A DNA stretch of 64,000 nt from Kistimonas sp. bin40 (GTDB lineage: Bacteria; Pseudomonadota; Gammaproteobacteria; Pseudomonadales; Endozoicomonadaceae), in contig MPMQ01000005.1 in NCBI GenBank assembly GCA_002238585.1, forward strand, positions 29,634 through 93,633, read 5' to 3'. The notes under the pieces were generated by a model that ran no database searches, was not told where the DNA came from, and worked only from the letters and a program-made list of their open reading frames with translations. Positions 1 through 9,758 of the stretch are shown one piece after another. Position numbers and translations under genes: made by a program. How positions within the stretch are numbered: the stretch's first letter is position 1; the number at the start of each line of letters is the position of its first letter.

Positions 1-1231
1 TGAACTTCATCCGTCCTACAGCAGAGAGGTCGTAACGTTCCGCCATGAAAAACAGGTTCTGGAACAGCTGTTCTGCCGCTTCTTTCGTGGGGGGCTCCCC
101 CGGGCGCATCATGCGATAGATTTCAACAAGCGCATCAACCTGACTGGTCGTGGGGTCGATACGCAGGGTATCCGAAATATAGGAGCCGCAATCCAGCTCG
201 TTTGTGTAGATGATATCAACGGACTCAACACCTGCATCCAGCATGGACGCGTAAATTTCAGATGTCAGTTCCGTATTACATTCCGCCAGTATTTCACCTG
301 TCTGTGGATGAACAACAGGCCTGGCCAATGTCTTGCCCAGAATAAACTCTGCCGGTGCCGTCAGCCTGCGTACATTGGCCGCCTCCAGCAACCTGATATG
401 ACGGGCTGTCACCCGGCGACCCTGCTCGACTATGACACTGCCGTCACTATCGCGAATGTCAAAACCAGCCGCCTCTCCCCGCAAGCGCCCCGGAATAAGA
501 TCGAAGGTCACACCTTCAGTACTGATAGCGTAATTGTCACTATCAAAGAACATCTCGAGAATCTGCTCACTGGTATACCCCTGCGCACGCAGCAGGGTTG
601 TGGCGGGCAACTTACGACGACGGTCAATCCTGACGTAGCAAAGGTCCTTCGGATCAAACTCGAAATCAAGCCATGAACCGCGGTAAGGGATAATGCGAGC
701 CGAATAGAGCAGCTTGCCTGACGAGTGCGTCTTGCCTCGGTCATGATCGAAAAAGACGCCAGGAGAGCGGTGCAACTGAGAGACAACGACCCGCTCGGTT
801 CCATTGATAACAAAGGTTCCGTTTCCAGTCATCAATGGGATTTCTCCCATGTAGACTTCCTGCTCCTTGATATCCTTTATCGCCTTATTCGAGCTCTCTT
901 TGTCGTATATCATGAGGCGCACACGGACGCGTAACGGCACCGCATAAGTCGCGCCGCGTAACTGGCACTCCTTGACGTCAAAAACGGGCGACCCCAAGCG
1001 GTACCCAACATACTCAAGCGCTGCATTGCCCGAATAGCTGACCACAGGAAAAACCGAGCGGAAAGCGGCGTGCAAACCCACATCTTCACGCGCATCCGGG
1101 TGCACGTCGTTCTGCAGCAGTTTTCTGTAGGAGTCGAGCTGTATTGCCAGCAAGTAAGGCACGTCCATGACTTGCGGCAATTTGCCAAAGTCCTTACGGA
1201 TACGTTTTTTCTCTGTATACGAGTAAGCCAT
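1..1231 (-). CDS. rpoB: RNA polymerase subunit beta, N-terminal part (cut by window edge)
   Basis: Beta subunit of RNA polymerase, which forms one jaw and half of the active-site cleft. Reading the minus strand from the ATG at 1231 gives an uninterrupted frame of about 410 codons to the window edge. It begins [17 protein letters not shown] and carries typical beta-subunit segments such as [32 protein letters not shown] and [18 protein letters not shown]. This is roughly the first third of a protein that is usually about 1350 residues. It is the last gene seen of the rplKAJL-rpoB(C) operon, 297 bases after rplL and behind an attenuator-like hairpin. The rifampicin-binding region and rpoC lie outside the window. 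Confidence 0.97.
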   Translation of the reverse strand, partial: MAYSYTEKKRIRKDFGKLPQVMDVPYLLAIQLDSYRKLLQNDVHPDAREDVGLHAAFRSVFPVVSYSGNAALEYVGYRLGSPVFDVKECQLRGATYAVPLRVRVRLMIYDKESSNKAIKDIKEQEVYMGEIPLMTGNGTFVINGTERVVVSQLHRSPGVFFDHDRGKTHSSGKLLYSARIIPYRGSWLDFEFDPKDLCYVRIDRRRKLPATTLLRAQGYTSEQILEMFFDSDNYAISTEGVTFDLIPGRLRGEAAGFDIRDSDGSVIVEQGRRVTARHIRLLEAANVRRLTAPAEFILGKTLARPVVHPQTGEILAECNTELTSEIYASMLDAGVESVDIIYTNELDCGSYISDTLRIDPTTSQVDALVEIYRMMRPGEPPTKEAAEQLFQNLFFMAERYDLSAVGRMKF

Positions 1232-1449
1232 CAGCATTCCCCTACCAAACCACCTGCAAACACCCCGCCCTCACCCCGGCGGGCAAGCGCATTGAGCACT
1301 CAGGCAGCCTCTTTTTTAATTCACGGAGCAAGCAAAACAAAAGATGCATCCGGTATCCAAACCTCTGCCGATCTTCACCCGAAGATTCAGGGGATCAAGG
1401 CAAAGCATGTCGAAGATCCAGGGTGTCGGGAACCTGGGTTCCGCAACAG

Positions 1450-1479
1450 AAAAAAAAGCCAGTGCCCGCAGGCACCAGC
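1450..1479 (-). terminator. Attenuator-like hairpin between rplL and rpoB
   Basis: On the minus strand a 9-bp stem (GCTGGTGCC with GGCACTGGC, two G-U pairs) and a 4-base loop are followed by eight T residues. It looks like an intrinsic terminator. In this operon a partial terminator between rplL and rpoB is known to lower rpoBC expression relative to the ribosomal proteins, so attenuation is the likely role. Base pairing is seen; function is inferred. Confidence 0.7.
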
Positions 1480-1528
1480 TATATGGGTTATCACAAGCCA
1501 AGCAAAACCGGATGCCGAAAACCCCGAC

Positions 1529-1909
1529 TTACTTGATCTCGACAGTTGCGCCGGCTTCTTCAAGCTTGGCCTTGACTTCCGCAGATTCTTCCTTGGTCAC
1601 GCCTTCCTTGATTTTGGCAGGAACACCCTCTACCAATTCCTTGGCTTCTTTAAGCCCCAGGCCAGTTATCGCGCGCACTGCCTTGATAACGGCAACTTTA
1701 TTTCCACCAAACGAAGTCATGGAAACATCAAACGCTGTTTGCTCCTCTGCTTCTCCTGCTGACTCTCCAGCAGCAGCAGCCGGCGCGGCAGCAACGGCAG
1801 CAGCCGATACCCCAAACTTCTCTTCCATTGCCTCAACAAGCTCCACAACCTCCATGACGCTCATTTCAGCAATAGTGTTCAGAAGTTCCTCTTTTTTGGA
1901 CAAGGTCAT
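1529..1909 (-). CDS. rplL: 50S ribosomal protein L7/L12
   Basis: Stalk protein of the large ribosomal subunit; dimers bound to L10 recruit and stimulate translation GTPases. The 126 residues show the expected order: N-terminal dimerisation helices (1-33), an Ala-rich flexible hinge (about 35-55) and a globular C-terminal domain with the conserved [13 protein letters not shown] helix and final ATVEIK. The start at 1909 is preceded by GGAGAAG. It lies 186 bases after rplJ in the same operon. Confidence 0.97.
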   Translation of the reverse strand: MTLSKKEELLNTIAEMSVMEVVELVEAMEEKFGVSAAAVAAAPAAAAGESAGEAEEQTAFDVSMTSFGGNKVAVIKAVRAITGLGLKEAKELVEGVPAKIKEGVTKEESAEVKAKLEEAGATVEIK

Positions 1910-2095
1910 CTTTTGCTTCTCCAGAATTCACTCAAACAAAAAAACAATCACCGCAAACGCCATTCAGGATCGGACCACCTCACAGCAGAGCGTAAAAACG
2001 AATTATCAAGCTCCGTTTTCTGCGCTCTTCGCCAGGGTGTCATCCTCAAACGGCCATTTGGCAGGCATTTAAAACACAACTTGAAGAAAATAGAC

Positions 2096-2626
2096 TCAGG
2101 AAGTCTTCTTCTTCTCGTCCGCAACAGCTGACATAACTCGCGTCACCCTGGCCGGGAACTCATTGAGAGTTCTTGCCAACTTGGTTACAGGCGCCATCAT
2201 CACGCTCATAAGCATCGCTCGCGCCTGGTCCAGGTTAGGCATATTGGCCAGCACGTCAATCTGACCACCATCAAGCAGCTGCCCACCTATTGACAGCGCA
2301 ATGATTTCCAGCGCTTCGTTCTCTTCGGCAAACGCTTTCATAACCCGGGCAGCTGAGCCCGGATCTTCCTGAGAGAATGCCAGGACAGTAGGTCCTGAAA
2401 ATGACTCTTTCAGGCAAGCGTACTCGGTACCTTCTACAGCACGCCGCGCCAAAGTGTTACGCACCACTTTCAGGTAAACACCACCGCTGCGAGCTTCACG
2501 ACGCAAGGTCGTCATCTGCTCAACTGTCAGGCCACGGTAATCCGCGATTACCGCTGAGAGTGCGTTCCTTGCAGCCTCATTGACATCAGCCACTATGCTC
2601 TTCTTGTCTTCGAGACCCAGTGCCAT
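2096..2626 (-). CDS. rplJ: 50S ribosomal protein L10
   Basis: Base of the ribosomal stalk; binds 23S rRNA and the L7/L12 dimers. The 176 residues fit the family. They include the N-terminal RNA-binding part (YRGLTVEQMTTLRREAR, VVRNTLARRAVEGT) and the C-terminal helix that binds L7/L12. The gene follows a structured leader (2757-2832) matching the L10 leader, so it is probably autoregulated by the L10-L7/L12 complex. The start at 2626 gives MALGLEDKKSIVADV, the usual N-terminus. Confidence 0.97.
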   Translation of the reverse strand: MALGLEDKKSIVADVNEAARNALSAVIADYRGLTVEQMTTLRREARSGGVYLKVVRNTLARRAVEGTEYACLKESFSGPTVLAFSQEDPGSAARVMKAFAEENEALEIIALSIGGQLLDGGQIDVLANMPNLDQARAMLMSVMMAPVTKLARTLNEFPARVTRVMSAVADEKKKTS

Positions 2627-2756
2627 CTGGCTTCAACCCTCATTCCAGACAAAAAAGACCGCACACCGCTCCCCCACCTGGTCATCAGGATCACAGGGGA
2701 AGTCGGTGGCACACTACTACGGTGAAAGGCTCGCTCAAGACACGGCACCCAATACC

Positions 2757-2832
2757 CACCGTCTGCGCAGGACATTAAGCATCGAAAGGGCTACTGCCCT
2801 TATTGCCGATGCACCTGCGGTCTTTGACGGCT
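2757..2832 (-). promoter_or_regulatory. L10 leader RNA (autoregulatory element of rplJL)
   Basis: On the minus strand, between rplA and rplJ, the RNA reads GTCAAAGACCGCAGGTGC, then a small hairpin (AAGGGCAGTAGCCCTT), then GCTTAATGTCCTGCGCAGACGG. The CAAGACCGCAGG ... CTTAATCC.CTGCG.AGACGGTG arrangement is the one I know from the E. coli L10 leader, where the L10-L12 complex binds and blocks translation. Position about 125 bases before rplJ also fits. A match to the published fold was not computed. Confidence 0.85.
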
Positions 2833-2878
2833 CCCGCACCTGAGTACGGCAACCCACAAAGAAAAAAACCAGCCCGGC

Positions 2879-3574
2879 TCAAACAGCCAGACTGGATTGA
2901 TCAACAGCTATCCCCGGCCCCATAGTGGACGACAGGGAAATCTTCTTGAGATACACACCCTTGGCTGAGCTGGGCTTGAGTTTTTTCAGCTCAGTAATCA
3001 GTGCTTCAACATTGCTTTTGAGGTCTGCGGCATCGAAATCCACTCTGCCCACGCTGGCATGTATGATGCCGTTCTTGTCAGTACGGAATCGCACCTGACC
3101 TGCCTTGGCGTTCGTAACAGCCTCAGCCACGTTGGGCGTTACAGTGCCAACCTTGGGATTCGGCATCAGACCGCGCGGCCCAAGAATCTGTCCCAGCTGG
3201 CCAACTACCCGCATGGCATCAGGAGAGGCTATAACAACATCGAAATTTATCGCCCCTCCCTTGATTGTTTCAGCAAGGTCATCCATCCCGACGATGTCCG
3301 CACCGGCTTCCTGCGCCGACTGGGCATTGGCGCCCTGCGCAAACACTGCCACACGCACTTCCCGACCTGTTCCGCCAGGCATAAGCGCCGATCCGCGCAC
3401 CACCTGATCCGACTTGCGTGGATCCACACCCAGGTTAACAGAGACGTCTACCGATTCCCGAAAGCGAACCTTGGGGAGTTCCGCCAACAATTTTACAGCA
3501 TCATCGAACGCATACAGCTTTCCGGGCTCTACCTTCTCGGCGATGATTTTGGCACGCTTGGTCAATTTCGCCAT
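2879..3574 (-). CDS. rplA: 50S ribosomal protein L1
   Basis: L1-stalk protein that helps deacylated tRNA leave the E site, and in many bacteria represses its own operon. The 231 residues are the family length. Diagnostic segments are [19 protein letters not shown] at the start, [15 protein letters not shown] and [16 protein letters not shown]. The ATG lies one base after the rplK stop codon, so translation is probably coupled. Confidence 0.98.
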   Translation of the reverse strand: MAKLTKRAKIIAEKVEPGKLYAFDDAVKLLAELPKVRFRESVDVSVNLGVDPRKSDQVVRGSALMPGGTGREVRVAVFAQGANAQSAQEAGADIVGMDDLAETIKGGAINFDVVIASPDAMRVVGQLGQILGPRGLMPNPKVGTVTPNVAEAVTNAKAGQVRFRTDKNGIIHASVGRVDFDAADLKSNVEALITELKKLKPSSAKGVYLKKISLSSTMGPGIAVDQSSLAV

Positions 3575-3575
3575 G

Positions 3576-4016
3576 TCACACGCCCTCCAGCTTCAGACCC
3601 ATAGAAAGTGCTGTGCCCGCAATAGTACGCACACCCGCCTCTTCATCGGATGCGGTCAAGTCGGGTGCCTTGGTCCTGGCAATTTCCAGCAGCTGCTCGC
3701 GAGTTACGACACCTACCTTGTCCACATTGGGTTTGCTGGACCCCTTCGCCACACCAGCTGCCTTCTTCAGCAACACGGCTGCCGGCGGCGTCTTGGTCTC
3801 GAAAGTAAAGGAACGATCAGCATAAACGGCAATGACAACAGGAACAGGAAGACCTACCTCAAGCCCCTGAGTATGGGCGTTGAATGCCTTGCAAAACTCC
3901 ATGATGTTGACGCCATGCTGGCCCAACGCAGGGCCCACAGGCGGGGAGGGGTTTGCCTTTCCCGCCGCCACCTGCAGCTTTATGTAGGCTGTAACTTTTT
4001 TTTTGGCCTTGGCCAT
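3576..4016 (-). CDS. rplK: 50S ribosomal protein L11
   Basis: Binds the GTPase-associated region of 23S rRNA and is needed for RelA activation. At 146 residues it is slightly longer than the usual 142, through four extra N-terminal residues ([15 protein letters not shown]). The signature [25 protein letters not shown] is partly visible as [15 protein letters not shown]. The C-terminal domain holds [12 protein letters not shown]. First gene of the ribosomal part of the operon; rplA follows after one base. Confidence 0.97.
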   Translation of the reverse strand: MAKAKKKVTAYIKLQVAAGKANPSPPVGPALGQHGVNIMEFCKAFNAHTQGLEVGLPVPVVIAVYADRSFTFETKTPPAAVLLKKAAGVAKGSSKPNVDKVGVVTREQLLEIARTKAPDLTASDEEAGVRTIAGTALSMGLKLEGV

Positions 4017-4486
4017 ACTCCACCTCGATCACAGGGTACAATCGCTGCCGCACCCAAACAGCGGGCTGCTCAGCTCCCCAAAGTCAGACGACAAGCCATC
4101 GACAGAAAGACTACAAGAGACCCGCCGGGAAGATCGCGCATTGTCAGGCGACAACCCCAAGTCCAAAGTGCGTTTCTGCCAAGAGCCTATCTGAAAGAAA
4201 TCCACCAAACCAGACGCGTTAAAGGCGACCGAACAACACCTTCAACTACATACAAGAAGAACCACAACCTCTGCAAAAGCGAGCCTCTGCGCTCCACCTC
4301 TGCCTTCACGTGTCTCACGGCCCCGAAAAAAAGAAAACCGTGTCCCTCGAAAACGACGCGCCAGACCCCCGCTTCCTGAGCCCGGCCCTATCGCAAGCCG
4401 CTTGAAACATGCCTCAAGCCGAAAATCATCAGTCACCAGCACAGAATCCGCAAAAAAAAGCAATCGACAAAAACCGCAGCCCAACT
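4017..4486. other. Gene-free stretch between nusG and rplK (470 bases)
   Basis: No supported reading frame. This spacing is wider than usual for nusG-rplK, where a promoter and the L1/L11 control site normally sit. I could not pick out a convincing promoter or terminator by eye. Confidence 0.5.
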
Positions 4487-5017
4487 TCAGAGCTTTTCTA
4501 CCTGACCAAAAGCAAGATCAACCGGTGTCGCGCGACTAAAAATCCTGACGGCTACCTGCAGACTATTCTTTTCATAGTTGACTTCTTCTACAGTGCCTGT
4601 GAAGTCCACGAACGGGCCTTCTATAACCCGGACCAACTCGCCTGCCTCAAACTTCGTCTTCGGCCGAGGCTGGTCAGCCCCTTCCCTGACTTGTTGCAGG
4701 ACATCATCAGCTTCCTTCTGGCGCAATGGCTGGGGCTGCTCAGGTTTTCCGCCCACAAAACCCAGAACACCAGGAGTTCCCTTCACCGCATGCCAGGAAG
4801 CATCATTCATTTCCATTTGCACAAGCACATAGCCAGGATACAACTTCCGTTCACTGCGACGCTTCTGTCCGCCCTTGACCTCGACAATTTCTTCCGCCGG
4901 GACAAGAATCTCACCAAACCAGTCCTCGTCATCCATCTCGGCCCGCCGTTGCAGGTGAAGCATGGCCGCCTTTTCTTTGCCCGAAGAGGTTTGGACGATA
5001 TACCAACGTTTAGCCAT
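4487..5017 (-). CDS. nusG: Transcription termination/antitermination factor NusG
   Basis: Binds the RNA polymerase clamp, suppresses pausing, and links polymerase to Rho or to ribosomal protein S10. The 176 residues have the NGN domain at the N-terminus (MAKRWYIVQTSSGKEKAA, GYVLVQMEMNDASWHAVKG) and a C-terminal KOW domain (KFEAGELVRVIEGPFVDFTG). It starts 9 bases after secE, the standard pairing. Confidence 0.97.
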   Translation of the reverse strand: MAKRWYIVQTSSGKEKAAMLHLQRRAEMDDEDWFGEILVPAEEIVEVKGGQKRRSERKLYPGYVLVQMEMNDASWHAVKGTPGVLGFVGGKPEQPQPLRQKEADDVLQQVREGADQPRPKTKFEAGELVRVIEGPFVDFTGTVEEVNYEKNSLQVAVRIFSRATPVDLAFGQVEKL

Positions 5018-5026
5018 CTTGCATCC

Positions 5027-5413
5027 TTACCCAACGAGACTTCCGACAGCCCAGTTCAGCAGGCTATCGAGACCCCATAGAACCAAACTCATGAGAACAA
5101 CAACCAAAACAACGGCAACAGTCGTCTGGACAGTCTCCTGACGAGTAGGCCACACAACCTTCCGAACTTCGGCGCGCGCATCCCGCATAAGGTCCCAGAG
5201 AACACGACCCCTGTGCGTGGTCATCCCTATGGCAATTGCAACAACAGCCAAAAGACACAACGCCAAGGCGCGGTAGAGAACGGACTCACCAGAGAAAAAC
5301 GAGTTCCCATAAACGCCACAAACAACGAGAACCGCAACAACCGATAACTTGAATCTATCCAGCAGACTGGAAGCTGGAACATCTGTATTTTTTAGCACAA
5401 GGGCATCTCCCAC
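5027..5413 (-). CDS. secE: Preprotein translocase subunit SecE
   Basis: Small membrane subunit that clamps SecY in the Sec translocon. The 128 residues contain three probable membrane segments (about 23-42, 45-63 and 96-118), as in E. coli SecE. The conserved amphipathic motif before the last segment reads AEVRKVVWPTRQETVQTT. The start used is a GTG at 5413. Lies between tRNA-Trp and nusG, the normal order. Confidence 0.95.
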   Translation of the reverse strand: MGDALVLKNTDVPASSLLDRFKLSVVAVLVVCGVYGNSFFSGESVLYRALALCLLAVVAIAIGMTTHRGRVLWDLMRDARAEVRKVVWPTRQETVQTTVAVVLVVVLMSLVLWGLDSLLNWAVGSLVG

Positions 5414-5457
5414 CGGCTCAGGCTTCTACAGAATCAGGTCCTGCCCAGCAGACAGCA

Positions 5458-5533
5458 TGGCAGGCCAGGAGGGAATCGAACCCACAACCCCCGGTTTTGG
5501 AGACCGGTGCTCTGCCAATTGAGCTACTGGCCT
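5458..5533 (-). tRNA. tRNA-Trp (CCA)
   Basis: The minus strand folds as a full cloverleaf. The acceptor AGGCCAG pairs with CTGGCCT, the anticodon loop CTCCAAA carries CCA, the T loop GGTTCGATTCC is standard and the CCA tail is encoded. Sits directly upstream of secE. Confidence 0.96.
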
Positions 5534-5583
5534 GAAGACCCTTTCCGCCGAGCACTGGGAAACACCCCAGCAAAGCCCGGTGT

Positions 5584-5611
5584 ACTATACAGTACTCAAA
5601 ATCAAAAGCAA
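5584..5611 (-). promoter_or_regulatory. Probable sigma-70 promoter of tRNA-Trp-secE-nusG
   Basis: Minus strand: TTGCTT (-35) and TATAGT (-10) separated by 16 bases, followed by a GC-rich stretch and the tRNA-Trp gene about 50 bases downstream. With tuf absent, this promoter probably drives tRNA-Trp, secE and nusG separately from the upstream tRNA cluster. Inference from sequence only. Confidence 0.6.
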
Positions 5612-5828
5612 CACCCAATCAGAACGAAAAGGAAAAAGTGCAGGAGCATACCGCCATCATGGCTGCGAATTCCTCAGCTCGGCGCAAGACCAACACAGCA
5701 CCGGAACACAGGACTAACGCGCCAGCAAGCGAGAGGAACACAAAACCGAGAGAAATACAAAACCGAGAGGAAACACCGAACTACGCGATCATCACCACAG
5801 AACCAAAGCCGGAAAAAGCCTGAACCAA

Positions 5829-5904
<76 letters not shown>

Positions 5905-5915
5905 CTGACCGAGTC

Positions 5916-5989
5916 TGGAGCGGGTAGCGGGAATCGAACCCGCACCATCAGCTTGGAAGGCTGAGGTTCTACCGTTGAACTATACCCGC
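5916..5989 (-). tRNA. tRNA-Gly (UCC)
   Basis: Cloverleaf on the minus strand: acceptor GCGGGTA with TACCCGC, anticodon TCC within CTTCCAA, T loop GGTTCGATTCC, CCA encoded. Eleven bases from tRNA-Thr, so they are co-transcribed. Confidence 0.96.
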
Positions 5990-6043
5990 AAACTTGAGTG
6001 CAGAAACAAGCCAGCAATCGCTCTGAAACTGCGAAGCAAGTCT

Positions 6044-6127
6044 TGGTGGTGGGAGCTGGATTCGAACCAGCGAAGCTTTCGCGTCAGATTTACAGTCTGA
6101 TCCCTTTGGCCGCTCGGGAACCCCACC
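6044..6127 (-). tRNA. tRNA-Tyr (GUA)
   Basis: Class II tRNA of 84 bases with a long variable arm. The acceptor GGTGGGG pairs with TCCCACC (one G-U), the anticodon GTA lies within CTGTAAA, the T loop is GGTTCGAATCC and CCA is encoded. First gene of the cluster. Confidence 0.96.
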
Positions 6128-6141
6128 CAAGATCGAGGCCC

Positions 6142-6169
6142 ATTCTACCCTTGGTATTTGCGCTGTCAA
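6142..6169 (-). promoter_or_regulatory. Sigma-70 promoter of the tRNA-Tyr-Gly-Thr cluster
   Basis: Minus strand: a consensus TTGACA (-35), 16 bases, then TAGAAT (-10), just upstream of tRNA-Tyr, with a GC-rich discriminator typical of stable-RNA promoters. Confidence 0.75.
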
Positions 6170-7077
6170 GAACAAGAACACATCTTGATGCAGAAAAAGA
6201 AGAACCAGGGGGCAGTCTCGCCTGGCGACCGGCCACTGCCGCCCCACCCAACACCCAAGCGGGACCACAAAGCGAACAACCTCTCCCCTCCCGGAGACGG
6301 GGCCCCTCCTCTACCAGACGCCGCCCCCTCTGCGCACTTGCGGCAACCACCAACACCTGACAAAACCCCGGCCACTGCGGGAGCCACAACGAGCAACAGG
6401 CACAACCCGTTCAGCGATCCCATGAAACAGCAGCCCAAACCACCGATGCAGGCACATAACTGGCTCGAAATGGAAGATAATCCAGAGCACGCTGCCAATA
6501 TCCGCTCTCCGCAAGTCGCGACCGGTGTTCATGAGCAAAACACGCAGAAGAGGGGGGGGCAGGAGAGACCACAGATTCTGCCCCCTCCCCTGACAACACA
6601 GATCAAACGAACTTTTTACGCAAGGTGCGCACATAGCGGAAAGCGGACGAGAGAATTTCCCCTGGCTGCCACTTTACTGCAGGCACCTGAACCTGCGGCA
6701 ACGCAGCTACACCGGGAGCCATAGCCTGGTTGACGCCAGCCCGACGACAGTGCAAATATCCATGTTGCCACAGACCGCATCTTCGGCACCGCCACTACAA
6801 CAGCCTCACACTCCCGACGAGGATCGCCGCCAACAACTGAATGATTCTACATGACACACTATTCAGCGTGCCGTCACCTTATTGAGCTGGTTCCTACTTT
6901 TGTTTTTGACCAAGTCCCACAACAGTCGACAAATGCACAAAAAAGCCAGAGCACTCTCCTGCCCCATGCGGGCTCAAGCTCCGGAAAACACCCCGGAAAA
7001 CTCCCACTCCCTGCCTCTTGTCACAAGAAGACAGTCAGGCCCAGGCAATCCTGACCAGGATCGAAACACACACCAGA
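6170..7077. other. Gene-free stretch of about 0.9 kb upstream of the tRNA cluster
   Basis: No frame here resembles a known protein or has a good start site. A proline-rich plus-strand frame starting at 6189 is open but looks like low-complexity shadow. No RNA gene recognised. Confidence 0.4.
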
Positions 7078-7743
7078 TCACTGTGAGTCTGGCTTCTTGC
7101 CCACCACCAGGGAGCGACAGGCAAATTCCCTGGGTCCCGCGAGCTGATAGGGATTCAGCACCGCTTCCCACAGCGCCTCACTGACAAGGTCACGCCCCTC
7201 ACTGCCCACCTCAACCCAGTATTGCCTTTGATGGCGAACGCTTTCTCGTACTGCGGCAGCACACTCCATTTCCCTGTACTGTCCCGCCAATTCTTCGGCT
7301 TGGGACCGGCCCGGAAAGTACACCAGAACAGAGTCGCTCCTGGCGTCCCCCTCACCAGCGAGCTGACCGTTTATGCCTCTGGCACGCAAATCATCAAGTA
7401 CCTCGCTCGCCTTTTTATGGCAAGACAAAGGTTCGATATAGACCCGATACCCCCCCGCAGCGGCAATATCCAACCAGTGCACAACACTATCGACCGTTGC
7501 AGCCCGTAACCGTTGTTGCACTTCCTCGGCTGCATCCCGCTTTTTGAACGGGCCTGCCTGCATACAAAGGGTGTCTGTTGCAGCAGAGCCCCGGGAGTTG
7601 TCCAGGCCAGGCAAAGTGGCTGCCGCAGAATCGGTCGCGCGATCCTCCACACGCCAATTCACCAACCATCGATGATGACTGTGCGCAAAATATCCAAAAT
7701 TTGCGACCAACAGTACCGCCAGAAACCAGTACTTCATCTTCAT
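7078..7743 (-). CDS. SPOR-domain-like membrane-anchored protein
   Basis: Probable inner-membrane protein of 221 residues with one N-terminal membrane segment (YWFLAVLLVANFGYFA, about 4-20). The middle contains CMQAGPFKKRDAAEEVQQRL followed by GGYRVYIEPL. That is the pattern of a SPOR domain (about 75-150), which binds peptidoglycan lacking stem peptides at division sites in other proteins. A second similar half may lie at 150-200. The chosen ATG at 7743 overlaps the coaX stop as ATGA; an upstream ATG at 7752 is also possible. The birA-coaX-SPOR order next to tRNA-Tyr is familiar from pseudomonad-type genomes. Confidence 0.75.
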   Translation of the reverse strand: MKMKYWFLAVLLVANFGYFAHSHHRWLVNWRVEDRATDSAAATLPGLDNSRGSAATDTLCMQAGPFKKRDAAEEVQQRLRAATVDSVVHWLDIAAAGGYRVYIEPLSCHKKASEVLDDLRARGINGQLAGEGDARSDSVLVYFPGRSQAEELAGQYREMECAAAVRESVRHQRQYWVEVGSEGRDLVSEALWEAVLNPYQLAGPREFACRSLVVGKKPDSQ

Positions 7744-8504
7744 GATGTGCACTCAGAAGCACAGACAGGGTTGGCAATACCAAGTCCCTGAAAAACAAGA
7801 TCAGGGTGAAGTCTTGCAGAACTTTGAAGATGCTTCTTCAGAAAGGGTGCATCTCCGCCACACAATACCAGAACCGCGTTCGAACCCAGGCGACTGAATT
7901 CCCGTTCCACCAGCGCCAGAGCCATGCAAAGAATACCGTTTTCAGCCGATGACGTGCTCTGCCTGGCCAAGGCTGGCTGTCCGAGGTCAGCTTGTGGTGA
8001 CAGGGTCACCCGGTCCAGCGATCGCCTCAGGGATTGGCGCAACATATACAACCCTGGACAAATCAGCCCCCCGACAAAAACCCCCCGGCTGTTGACACAG
8101 TCCAGCGTCATGGCCGTCCCGGCATCAACAATCAGGACATCGCGTTTCGGATACAGCTGAACGGCTCCCAGCATGGCCAGCCAGCGATCACACCCCAGAC
8201 GGACAGGCTCCACCCCCTCGACAACAAGCCCTCCCAGGCTTGCACAGGGCTCCGGCAGCTGCGGCATCACACCCAGTCGATCCGCCAAAGCTTCGACCAG
8301 CGAATGGACTATGCATTCCTTCCTGACCGAAGATAAACGGCACACGTCTACACGGGCGGTCCCCAGCGAATCCGCCAACGCATCTACCAGGCGAGCATCG
8401 CTGTCGTTAAAAAGAGCACCCGAGGACACGGGACGTCCATCTTGCGAAAGGCGCCATTTGACTCTGGTATTGCCAGCGTCCATATCAAGAATGTTCACGT
8501 TCAC
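7740..8504 (-). CDS. coaX: Type III pantothenate kinase
   Basis: Catalyses ATP-dependent phosphorylation of pantothenate, the first step of coenzyme A synthesis. The 254 residues show the ASKHA-fold phosphate motif near the start (MDAGNTRVKW), the GCDRWLAMLGA motif and a second phosphate motif DAGTAMTLDCV followed by FVGGLICPGL. The start overlaps the end of birA by 20 bases, and its TGA overlaps the next ATG, so the three genes are translationally coupled. Confidence 0.93.
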   Translation of the reverse strand: MNVNILDMDAGNTRVKWRLSQDGRPVSSGALFNDSDARLVDALADSLGTARVDVCRLSSVRKECIVHSLVEALADRLGVMPQLPEPCASLGGLVVEGVEPVRLGCDRWLAMLGAVQLYPKRDVLIVDAGTAMTLDCVNSRGVFVGGLICPGLYMLRQSLRRSLDRVTLSPQADLGQPALARQSTSSAENGILCMALALVEREFSRLGSNAVLVLCGGDAPFLKKHLQSSARLHPDLVFQGLGIANPVCASECTS

Positions 8505-9507
8505 CTACACCCTGCCATGTCACATCCCCCACTCTGAACAGACGAACACCCTGACCGGTCTGCAGCTCAAGCGCCCCACAATCATCGACACCCAGAGCCA
8601 GACCAGAAACAGACTCCCCGTCACCCGTGTCCAGATGGAGCCTGCGGCCGGAAAATGCGTGATACCGGCACCACGCATCCCTGAAGAAAGAAAAACCATA
8701 GTCGTTAAACTGTTCCAGCATGCCCACCAGGCGCACCAACAACTGCGCGACCAGTTTAGCCTTGTCAATGGGAACAGAGGAAAGAGAACCCAGGTCGACA
8801 GCGGGCTGATCCAGTTTACTGATGTCCTCAGGCGCCAGACACAAATTCAACCCCAGACCAATCACGATACTCCACTGACCTCCAGCTGAAACACGTGTTT
8901 CAATCAGTGTCCCGGCCAGCTTCTTCCCCCAGGCAAGCACATCATTCGGCCATTTCAGGGACAATCCGCCAATCCCCAATGCCTCCACTGCCTGTAACAG
9001 CACCAGGCCCACACACAGGCTCAGACCATCCAGACTGGCCAAGCCCGGCTGCGGACGCCACAGAAGGGAGAGGCACAACACGCCACCCAAAGGGCTATGC
9101 CAGACGCGTCCCCTGCGTCCTCGCCCACGACTTTGATGATCAGCAAGACACACTTGCCATGTTTCGCTCCGATCAGACTGAGACCATATCCGGTCGTTGG
9201 TCGAATCCGTTGACAAATACAGGACCATCCCCAGATTCTGACGCAAGGTACAAGGCAAAGCCGCCTCTATGGCAGCACGATCAAGCAGCTCCGGCACGAA
9301 AGGGAAGCGATACAGACGATCTGATCCCGACCCGGATCGCAGCCCCCAACCCTGCAGGAGCCGCACCGCTTGCCGCACCTGATCCGCACCAACACCCAGC
9401 ACCCCCGCCAGATCATCACAAGAATGAGCTCTGCCATCGCGCAAGCTGGCCAGAAGCACTCTCATGGCTGCGGCATCGATTCCGAAATCAGAGAGATCCA
9501 AGTCCAC
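8485..9507 (-). CDS. birA: Biotin-protein ligase / biotin operon repressor BirA
   Basis: Makes biotinyl-AMP and transfers biotin to acetyl-CoA carboxylase; with its N-terminal winged helix it can also repress biotin genes. Visible parts: winged helix (about 15-60, SCDDLAGVLGVGADQVRQAV), the adenylate loop GRGRRGR, KWPNDV in the ligase core and a C-terminal SH3-like domain. The start is uncertain. I chose a GTG at 9507 preceded by GGAAAGG; a TTG at 9540 and an ATG at 9465 are alternatives. First gene of birA-coaX-SPOR. Confidence 0.9.
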   Translation of the reverse strand: MDLDLSDFGIDAAAMRVLLASLRDGRAHSCDDLAGVLGVGADQVRQAVRLLQGWGLRSGSGSDRLYRFPFVPELLDRAAIEAALPCTLRQNLGMVLYLSTDSTNDRIWSQSDRSETWQVCLADHQSRGRGRRGRVWHSPLGGVLCLSLLWRPQPGLASLDGLSLCVGLVLLQAVEALGIGGLSLKWPNDVLAWGKKLAGTLIETRVSAGGQWSIVIGLGLNLCLAPEDISKLDQPAVDLGSLSSVPIDKAKLVAQLLVRLVGMLEQFNDYGFSFFRDAWCRYHAFSGRRLHLDTGDGESVSGLALGVDDCGALELQTGQGVRLFRVGDVTWQGVGEREHS

Positions 9508-9758
9508 CCCAGATGCCTTTCCAAAAGTTGAAGCAGCCAACCTCTCCCATCGCGAGTCAACAAGGAGAACACATCAGCCGGCTGAAAAACTCAAAATTGT
9601 ACCAGAAAAACAGGAAAGCACCGCCGACGGGAAGCCCCCCGCCCGCAACAAGGCTGCCAGAATTCAGGCCAACCACAGGAACGCCAGGAACTTTTCACTG
9701 GCGCCTGGTATCCGAGGAGACTCCCCATCCCTGGCAGCAGAGAACAAAGGTGGATCAC

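Noticed and set aside
6189..6724. Proline-rich plus-strand frame near the tRNA genes
   Set aside because: No ribosome site, composition typical of shadow frames in GC-rich DNA, no recognisable domain.
8895..9758. Upstream extension of the 593-residue unknown protein
   Set aside because: It lies opposite birA, is low-complexity, and the ATG at 9759 has a clear ribosome site.
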